Source: Pyrrhosoma nymphula
Lineage: Eukaryota > Arthropoda > Insecta > Odonata > Coenagrionidae
Length of the DNA: 64,000 nucleotides
Assembly (NCBI GenBank): GCA_963573305.1
Contig: OY754333.1
Span: forward strand, 19,899,013 to 19,963,012
Reading direction: 5' to 3'
Below are positions 57,725 through 64,000 of the stretch, piece after piece (position 1 is the first letter of the stretch; the number at the start of each line of letters is the position of its first letter). A model generated the notes under the pieces. The model was not told the origin of the DNA. It ran no database searches and saw only the letters and a list, made by a program, of their open reading frames with translations. The translations under genes were made by a program, and so were the position numbers.

Positions 57725-58010
57725 AATAATCACAGGAGATGAGTCGAGTATGTTCTCGCTTCCGAACCCAAGGGTCTCGAGTTCAAATCCCAGCAGTGGT
57801 TGACATTTTTCAGCGGAATCCCAATCCCTACTTTGGTGTCTTGTGAGGACACTTCAAGACTTAGTCCGTTGGATGAGACGTTAAGCTGTGGTCCTCCTGG
57901 TGTCTTTTGTTAAATGTGAGCTACCGCTGATGCCCGGTTTCCGCCCAGTCCTGCGCCAATCCCTAAAAATCCTACCCTCACCCACCTACCCTTAATGGTG
58001 CAAATGATCT
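57725..58010 (+). repeat. tRNA-derived SINE
   Basis: B-box-like GAGTTCAAATCCCAGCAG (about 57780) closes a tRNA-like head. The body contains GAGACGTTAAGCTGTGGTCC, a conserved central motif that I recall from many arthropod SINEs. It extends to about 58010, where CpG-rich sequence begins. Good example of a full-length or nearly full-length copy. Confidence 0.65.
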
Positions 58011-59397
58011 CAGCAGACCATCGCCCACCGCATAAAACCGACCAAGCGCACGGGTGGAGGGCGGGCACCGGGCTGAGGCGACGCCATCGGGCGGCGCGGG
58101 AAATATGCCAAGCGCGACGAGAAGGCAGCCGTTATTTAGATTTCATTTTGAATATAAACTTTTGAATTTATGAAATAAAATAACTCAGTTTGAAATTAAT
58201 TAGGAAATATTAAAATTTTAGAAGTGAAAGAAAAGAAACTAAAACAGACTAATGTAAGTTTAACAAATCAGACTTTAAAATCATAAATTTTAGACAGAAA
58301 CAAACGTTCATTAACATGAACTAAAGAGCAATGCCATTGAAATATGTAAATACAAAAATATTAAATGTATGTATACTATGTATGTAAAGTAAATTTTAAG
58401 AAACCCTCAATATGTAGAATATGGATTTTTTTTTAAATAATTTGGGAGAGGTTCCCTAGGATCTCTCCCCTTCTTCTTCTTCTAACAAACCAAGCAAACG
58501 AGTGAAAAAGCACCTCCACAACATTGGAATGAAAGAAATATAAAATACAGCCATTTGCTATGCAGAATTGCTGATTTTACGAATAAGATGAGGACTGGCA
58601 ATCTGGCAAAGATTAGGACATCTACTTGCACATACGTGGCAATGGCAAAGGACTGAACCTGTGCCAGAGTCCAGTGACACAGCCAAGGGGGGAGGGTCCA
58701 TTGGGTGTAGACACTTCAACATTTTGAATTTACATTGAAAAAAGGGGCACGAAAGTTTTATTTGTTTTTATATTTTACCTAAAAATGTTGAATTCCTTTT
58801 CTAACTAAAACTGTGGTTTAATTCCACTTAGAATTTTTCGCAGCTAAAATCTTTAAATATAAAGGTATCAGCTGCTACAGCTCATCGCAATTACGCTCAT
58901 AAATGTATGCACGACAAAATATAATTTTTCTCCCAATTATAAAAAATTATGTCTCCTTCCTCCCTCCCCCCCCCCCCTGATAATACTGAGCATTGAAATG
59001 TCTTTCCTCCCACAATCCAAACGAAATGAAATAGTGCACTAGGTACTATCCGTAATTACCTATGGAGGACTACCTAGCCTCGTGTACGGTCAATGGACTC
59101 CCAGGAGTGTTAAAATAATATTTGTAGAAACCCTCAGAAATTATTTTAAAATTGCTAAATGCGCCAAGTGTTACCCGATGGCTAAATGAAAATCGGAAGG
59201 CGATTTCGTTTTATAATACTCTAATTTTAGCAAACAAAATATACCTGGGAGATTTTACGACCAACTCAAGACAAGTCCAGTCCAGGGAAATGATCCTGTC
59301 ATTGAAGCACAAATAATTTAGAATGTTTAATCTGTCGGTAGTCCGTTACCAAGAAGTTAACAAGACTGCTTAGATAATTAGCATTAGGTATACTTAC
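58011..59397. other. no gene seen
   Basis: 58030-58130 is GC-rich (GGGCGGCGCGGGAAATATGC). Then AT-rich, with a C run near 58968. No coding motif. Confidence 0.5.
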
Positions 59398-59440
59398 CTC
59401 AGCTAATCCTTGAAATTTTAACTATTCAAACAGGCTTCCT
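59398..59440 (-). other. isolated consensus splice donor, possible internal exon
   Basis: Minus strand: GCTGAG/GTAAGTATA at 59398/59397 is a near-perfect donor. Upstream frames are mostly closed within 40 bases (only QGLAE is open), so any exon would be non-coding or very short. It lies between the candidate first exon (60763) and terminal exon (57564). Confidence 0.15.
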
Positions 59441-59449
59441 AAAGCTGGG

Positions 59450-59790
59450 TTCACATGGGGGGCGGAAAACAGCGCAGAAACGGAAAAGCGGAAAGCCAAT
59501 CACAGATCAGCGGCAAGTGAAGGGGCGGAGCTTCGGCCGGCGGAACGCGCAAATTGACAAGGACGGAAAACGATGTGGAACGGTGGGCTTTGAAGAAATA
59601 GAACGGGGTCAAAAATCTCACTGGCAATAGAATCCAGGTTTTGACAATAACGGTAAAAAAAACGGCATAGCAACGAGGAAGCAATGCGGGACTTGCGGAA
59701 AGAAAGACGATGAAGGATGAAAAAACTGCCTTCTTGCACATTTCCTAGGAATGGAGGAGAATTTAAAGTTAAAGAGCTGAAATTATCCAA
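59450..59790 (-). repeat. one-ended DNA-element-like sequence
   Basis: Begins TAAAGCTGGGTTCACATGGG. On the minus strand this reads as the end CCCATGTGAACCCAGCTTTA, typical of short DNA transposons with a GTGTGAACCCAGC terminus. CGG- and CCGC-rich words follow. The minus strand is open for about 96 codons but low in complexity. No matching second end found. Confidence 0.35.
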
Positions 59791-60762
59791 CTGTCATAAT
59801 CAGATTTGATATTAAGGAATGCCTTCCTTCTAGTATGAAAAAAGGAGATTTAGAAAATTTCAGTATGTAAATTGAGGAATTAGAATAGACAAGGTGCAAT
59901 TACAGGTGAATGAAGGAACTGATAACTACAGAAAGTTTGGGAAAAATTACTTGTGCGAGAAAGAGCCAGGAGATAGCAGAGGAAAAATGCAGACGACTTT
60001 TCGCATAAATTAAAGAGATTGAGAATATATATTTAGCTCAGAGTCCTTAATTCACTTCAAGTCCCTGGAAGAATTCAGTTCAGCTAAGACCCAGGATTGG
60101 AAGTTACTTTGAAACAAGCCACCTGGTCAAATACCCCGCAGAATTAATACGAAAACGTGCCTCGGGAGCGGCTCATACCACGAAATTAACATGTTTCCGA
60201 AGTTTCTGTAAGAGGAGAGATAGTACAGATTTCGCGACTACTATAAGAGGCCACGGGTCATTGATAATAATGAATGTACAATCTCATGAAGATTTGAATG
60301 AAAAACATTTCGCTACCGGGGGAAAGGAATTACGATGAGGACAATTAAGATTCCCCTTTGGTATGCAATTGGACTTGCGAGTCAAATGAGAACATTGGAG
60401 AAGACTAACAGGATCTTCCACAATAGACCACGGCTACGGAATTTGAAAGCCAACCCTGGAAAACGAAAATAGTGTAAATGTCCTCCCCTACAGAATAAAA
60501 TGAATTGAAGGAACAATTCCAATTACTAATATGATCAATCTTTGAACCACCTCTCACAAGAGATAAACTTTATTACTAATCAGATGTGCTTTATGATGAA
60601 TTCTAGAAATGCACACTTTTAAAATTTAATCATGCGCACTAATAAGAAACAATTATCTACTCTTAACAATACTGATGTGGTAGGCGCAATGCTACAATAA
60701 TTCGGATTGAAACTCTCTAACAGAGGAAACAAATCCACTGCGATTAAGAGAATAAGACTTAC
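59791..60762. other. no gene seen
   Basis: A-rich, random frames only. Confidence 0.5.
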
Positions 60763-60781
60763 GTGAACTCCTCTTGGCCAT
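60763..60781 (-). other. possible first coding exon
   Basis: Minus strand: ATG GCC AAG AGG AGT TCA C runs into a consensus donor GTAAGT (60762-60757). The ATG can also be read as internal to a longer frame (60692-61093) with no motif. The upstream region lacks a TATA element. Confidence 0.2.
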
Positions 60782-61769
60782 CTCTTCACTCGAACACATT
60801 AAGAGAATCACACGACGTGCACTGCTTCCTATACAGCACGGAACTGGAAGCAGTGATGTGGTGTGAGTGATAGGGGTTAGAAAGGGGCGTGAGGGCTGCC
60901 GGGTAAGTGCAGGAGGTCCGGAGGGAGAGTCAACGTATGATGGAAAACAGGGGGTTGAATTGGGTCCGATGGTTCCGAACGAAAAGTCGAATGGAAGAGT
61001 AGACATGTAATGAATGTAAAGGAGTGTGAGTATGCAGCTCTGTATAAAGGAACGGTGGGTATGGGGGAAGCACGGAATTGGGTTGGTAAGCACAGTGGGG
61101 AAGGGACGCTGGAAAGGGCAAGAGTACGTGGACTAAGGATTCAGGCCGTAAGAAGAACGCTGCCTTGAGCAGCATAGGTGGAGGCCATAAACCCCAAAGT
61201 GTCGAACCCGCTTCATAAAGAATTACCTCAGGGCCTCTTAAAAATACCGTGAACGTTTTTCCCGCAATAGTAATTATCTTTTTTTCACTTATCTCTGATA
61301 CTTCATTATGTCGCGTTTATATTCTATTTCAATTATTTTTGGTTTTATTTCTTCGATTTAGATATTGCAGTGTTTGTCATGTTCACAGTATTCACATACT
61401 GACGAGAAGTTAGGTGTAAGAAGGAACTTATAAAGCCTCAATCTCGCCGTAATAAAGACGTCTATGTACCTATCTATCTATGAACGTATCGTAAAATTTA
61501 TTTATTTATTTATTACACTGATACTGCAAAATAGACATTATCTGGTGGCAATATATCATTAGTTTCGGTTGAAATTAAATTGATGACAAAGTTAAAAAAA
61601 TACATATCATTACATACAACATCAAACACTCCTCTCATTTTTTATGTGTACAATTAAAAAAATATATTGAATGTTATTATATTTAATATTTTTTATTTTT
61701 ACTTTCTGATGAAAAGGTTAAATTTGCATTTCTTTCCGCACTTGTCAAAATGGAACTCGTTTTGTCAGT
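60782..61769. other. no gene supported
   Basis: 60840-61170 is G-rich on the plus strand, open on the minus strand without motif. Simple repeats: TATTTATTTATTTATTA near 61500 and CTATCTATCTATG near 61470. Confidence 0.5.
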
Positions 61770-61905
61770 TTTGATACACGGCACTCATTTAGACTAGGCT
61801 ACATTCATTTTGGTCCGTAGAGCTAGTCTAGTTTTTAGTATCTTTGTATAAAACTTGCATAATAAACATATAAGGCCCCCTATAAAATGCATATTGTAAA
61901 TAGGT
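61770..61905 (+). repeat. direct repeat, copy 1
   Basis: Shares GCACTCATTTAGACTAGGCT, then GGTCCGTAGAGCTAGTCTA, TTTAGTATCTTTGTATAAAAC with 62245-62370 in the same order and strand. Non-coding; unknown family. Confidence 0.6.
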
Positions 61906-62244
61906 GCTTACAATTTGCTAGTAGGAGGAGTTAAAAGTATCACAATACATAGTAAAGCATGAGGGGCGAAGACATGCGTTTTGAAAAGCCGTGAAAATCT
62001 ACGTCCCGAACAACATTTTGAAACATAAAATAGACTAAATTCTTCTCTTATTAAACTGACTATGACGTGCTACGATGAATTATTCTCAGTATTGAAGACC
62101 TATTCTTCGTAAATTCGAAGCCTATCTCTTTTCTCACTTCTTAGGATCTTATGGACATATCACGGTACATTTTTACCAACATTTGAATAGAAAAATAGAC
62201 TTCCAGAAGAACAAGTGTGAAATATATTTTTTCCGTGATAGTGT

Positions 62245-62370
62245 GAAAATGACACTCATTAAGCCAGGCTGGATGTATTTTTGTCCGTAGAGCTAGTCTA
62301 TTTCGTAGTATGCCTTTATCAAACTTTTTTTTTACGATACACTCTATGAAATGTATGTTGAAAAAAGTTA
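62245..62370 (+). repeat. direct repeat, copy 2
   Basis: ACACTCATTAAGCCAGGCTG, TGTCCGTAGAGCTAGTCTA and TAGTATGCCTTTATCAAAC line up with copy 1, about 475 bp away. Roughly 75% identical by eye. Confidence 0.6.
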
Positions 62371-62467
62371 AGACTAACAAAAAGTGAGGTATCAGGTGTG
62401 ATGTTGTGGAATTTCAACATAATATAGAATTTAGAAGACGCAATTTTCCATAGATAAAAATTCATTC

Positions 62468-62505
62468 GACCCGGGTTTCGATACACTGTATCATCATCAG
62501 GTACA
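62468..62505 (-). ncRNA. hammerhead-ribozyme-like core
   Basis: Minus strand: CTGATGA, T, then a perfect 5-bp hairpin GATAC-AGT-GTATC, then GAAAC and CCGGGTC, with GTC followed by GAAT. All conserved hammerhead core bases are present in order apart from the extra U. Stem I pairing is poor inside this palindrome. Confidence 0.45.
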
Positions 62506-62540
62506 TAAATTTGCAATACCTCGGTTTGAAAATGTATGTA

Positions 62541-62575
62541 CTTGATGATGATGCAGAGCATCGAAACTCGGGTCG
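62541..62575 (+). ncRNA. hammerhead-ribozyme-like core, second arm
   Basis: Plus strand: TTGATGA (first C of the core now T), T, hairpin GATGC-AGA-GCATC, GAAAC, TCGGGTC. Relative to the other arm one stem II pair changed from A-T to G-C on both sides, keeping the stem. The loss of core C predicts reduced activity. Confidence 0.4.
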
Positions 62576-62619
62576 AATAAATTTTTATCCGTGGAAAATT
62601 GCATCTTCTAAATTCTATA

Positions 62620-63139
62620 TAAGACTTACAACTAATGGCAGCACGTTTCAAATGCCTGCTTCACCTTTCAAAATAGAAATACTGTAACGCCTAATTGTGT
62701 GTGCTTGGTATATAAATAGTTCATTAATGCATAATGATGAATAATTTCGATGCACGTAACTTTCCGGTGACTAATCACACTATGATAAATGCATTCGAGG
62801 TGGCTAGCAGGTCGCTCTGTAAGCACAGCCTTCCATCGTGGGTATGCAATCGAAGAGTTTGAAAGTTCAATAAATTCTCAATTCTTCGAAAATTTAATGT
62901 AAAGTCGGAGGAGAGCCAAAACTGGCCTCCTTGAATCTGCGAATTGCTCATAACCGAGGTTCAGATATTCCACTCCCGTCGGCCGTTATCGCCAAGATAG
63001 GGAGCAAAAAATACTGCATATCCCTCAACCATTGATTAGAGAAGAGAATATATTTAGGTGAAGATAGAAGTGGGAAGTAATGGAACCATTATAATGCGTA
63101 TTCCGCCGAATCGCGTGGATAAGGTGACCGCAGAAGCCA
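62620..63139. other. no gene seen
   Basis: 62795-62860 has a tRNA-like look (GGTGGCTAGCAGGTCGCTCT) but no clear B box. Otherwise nothing. Confidence 0.4.
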
Positions 63140-63367
63140 GGGGGTCAATTCTCGAACGCCGTTATAATTATCGTGTGCGAAAATAACAATGTTATTGAAC
63201 CTTTCGTCGATTCAGTATTTTTGTATTGTCTCATCCTGTCTGCGCGGGATAATTACTGTATTAAAATATCAATCGGAGGTGAAGCAGGCCATACTTGGAC
63301 GAAACCGTACAATAATCTGTTATTTTCTCATGCGGTATGCATCACGATGTTTCGAGAATTGACCCCC
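63140..63367. mobile_element. short element with perfect 17-bp terminal inverted repeats
   Basis: GGGGGTCAATTCTCGAA (63140-63156) and its exact reverse complement (63351-63367) bound 228 bp with no transposase. A second word, ATAATTATCG followed by a GCGAAA-type end, occurs inside (63163-63181) and just outside (63394-63411), so the element may be part of a larger composite. No clear target duplication. Confidence 0.6.
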
Positions 63368-63584
63368 AAAGCTTTGATTTTCTAAATTCCACGATAATTA
63401 TCGCACGCGAAAGAGAAAACTGTCGTATAATTTCGTAGAAATTATTTTCGAATAGAAGGGAATTGCTGAAGGGGGTCTGAGAAGAGATGTAAAGAAATGG
63501 CTGGTGAAAATTTTTAATATGGAGAGCGGGTCGGGTATGGGTCGGAAACTTGGTCATTGCGAAGGGAGGATGTGCGTAGACTTT
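63368..63584. other. no gene seen
   Basis: Contains the outside word noted for the neighbouring element; otherwise leads into the LINE tail. Confidence 0.4.
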
Positions 63585-63950
63585 AGGCGTTTCAGATGTG
63601 GGTTTGGAGAAGGATGGAAAACGTGAGCTGGATGGCAAGAAAGACGAACGAGGAGATATTAGATATGGCTGGAGAGGAGAAGAAGCTTGTGGCAGAGGTT
63701 CGGAGAAGGCAGAAGAGATGGATGGAGGAGGTTTTGAGAGGAGAGGGCATGTTGAAGAGAGTGATATGTGGAGAACACTGGGGAAGCGTGGAAGAGGAAG
63801 GAAGAGGATAGTAATTCTGGACGAAATAAGAGATAGAAGATATGAGGAATTTAAGAGGGATCTAATAACGAACTACACGACAGTCCTTAAGAGGGAAAGC
63901 GAGACAATTTCTATTAGGTTTGGATACAGAATCGGGTCTGTCCAATAACC
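63585..63950 (+). pseudogene. RTE-like LINE, C-terminal tail of ORF2
   Basis: FQMWVWRRMENVSWMARKTN, then EEILDMAGEEKKLVAEVRRR, QKRWMEEVLRGEGMLKRVI and, one frameshift on, KRGRGRKRIVILDEIRDRRY. The best-preserved copy of the tail also found at 5795, 42000 and 50940. 5' truncated, as usual for LINE insertions. Frames close near 63950. Confidence 0.85.
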
Positions 63951-64000
63951 TACCAATCAGCTGGTAGAATACCTGAATGAACAAAAATTGCATGATGTAG

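Larger units (their letters stand above)
62423..62619. repeat. palindrome carrying two hammerhead-like cores
   Basis: Arms of about 85 bp (outer ends TATAGAATTTAGAAGACGCA and its near-complement at 62600-62619) surround a short centre. As in the 7.4-kb palindrome, each arm reads TGATGA, T, a hairpin, GAAAC, then C(C/T)CGGGTC outward from the centre. The outer sequences differ between the two palindromes, so the core region is what they share. Confidence 0.8.

Noticed and set aside
59451..59790. Two overlapping 96-codon minus-strand frames
   Set aside because: Low-complexity CGG/CCGC repeats next to a DNA-element end explain the openness; no domain.
60692..61175. 133- and 81-codon minus-strand frames
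   Set aside because: Pyrimidine-rich, proline/serine/threonine-heavy translation without motifs; likely chance in G-rich plus-strand DNA.
1..64000. CRISPR arrays, operons, ribosome binding sites, riboswitches
   Set aside because: No regular spaced repeats and no prokaryotic gene organisation; the content is eukaryotic.

Overview
The window looks like intergenic or intronic DNA from a large, repeat-rich arthropod genome, most likely an insect. It is AT-rich, has no dense coding and no bacterial features, and is filled with decayed transposable elements of typically arthropod type: Ty3/gypsy, BEL/Pao, Jockey-like, RTE-like and restriction-endonuclease-type LINEs, tRNA-derived SINEs, hAT-like and other short inverted-repeat elements. 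No complete host gene was recognised. The species is inference only.

The largest structure is a pair of long inverted arms, 1-6549 and 50572-57133. They look well over 90% identical where I compared them and are separated by about 44 kb. Each arm carries the same wreck of a gypsy element (gag, zinc knuckle, integrase and one LTR, with reverse transcriptase missing), the same tRNA-like insertion in gag, the same RTE-like LINE tail and one short exon-like segment. The left arm runs off the window edge.

Between the arms: 7.4-9.1 kb holds three neighbouring palindromic elements. The first is a 91-bp-arm palindrome whose arms resemble a hammerhead ribozyme; a related palindrome lies at 62.4 kb with a compensatory base-pair change between its arms. 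12.6-16.1 kb holds two members of one short inverted-repeat family and a PHD-finger fragment. 17.4 kb has a possible host first exon. 19.7-22.3 kb holds a SINE, a LINE whose two halves are in swapped order, and an opposite-strand Jockey-like reverse transcriptase. 27-31 kb is SINE and hAT territory. 31.0-31.6 and 38.4-39.0 kb are diverged direct repeats. 33.5-35.6 kb may carry a poorly resolved minus-strand transcription unit. 42.0-42.7 kb is an RTE-like relic, and 43.2-46.7 kb a broken BEL/Pao element with both LTRs.

Right of the second arm lie a SINE, a weak set of minus-strand splice-like sites (57.3-60.8 kb), the second hammerhead-like palindrome, a 228-bp element with perfect 17-bp ends, and another RTE-like tail.

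The transposon calls rest on conserved protein motifs read in translation. The host-exon calls rest only on splice-site, start-codon or polyadenylation-like signals, which occur by chance in 64 kb, and are given low confidence. Positions of diverged repeat edges are approximate.
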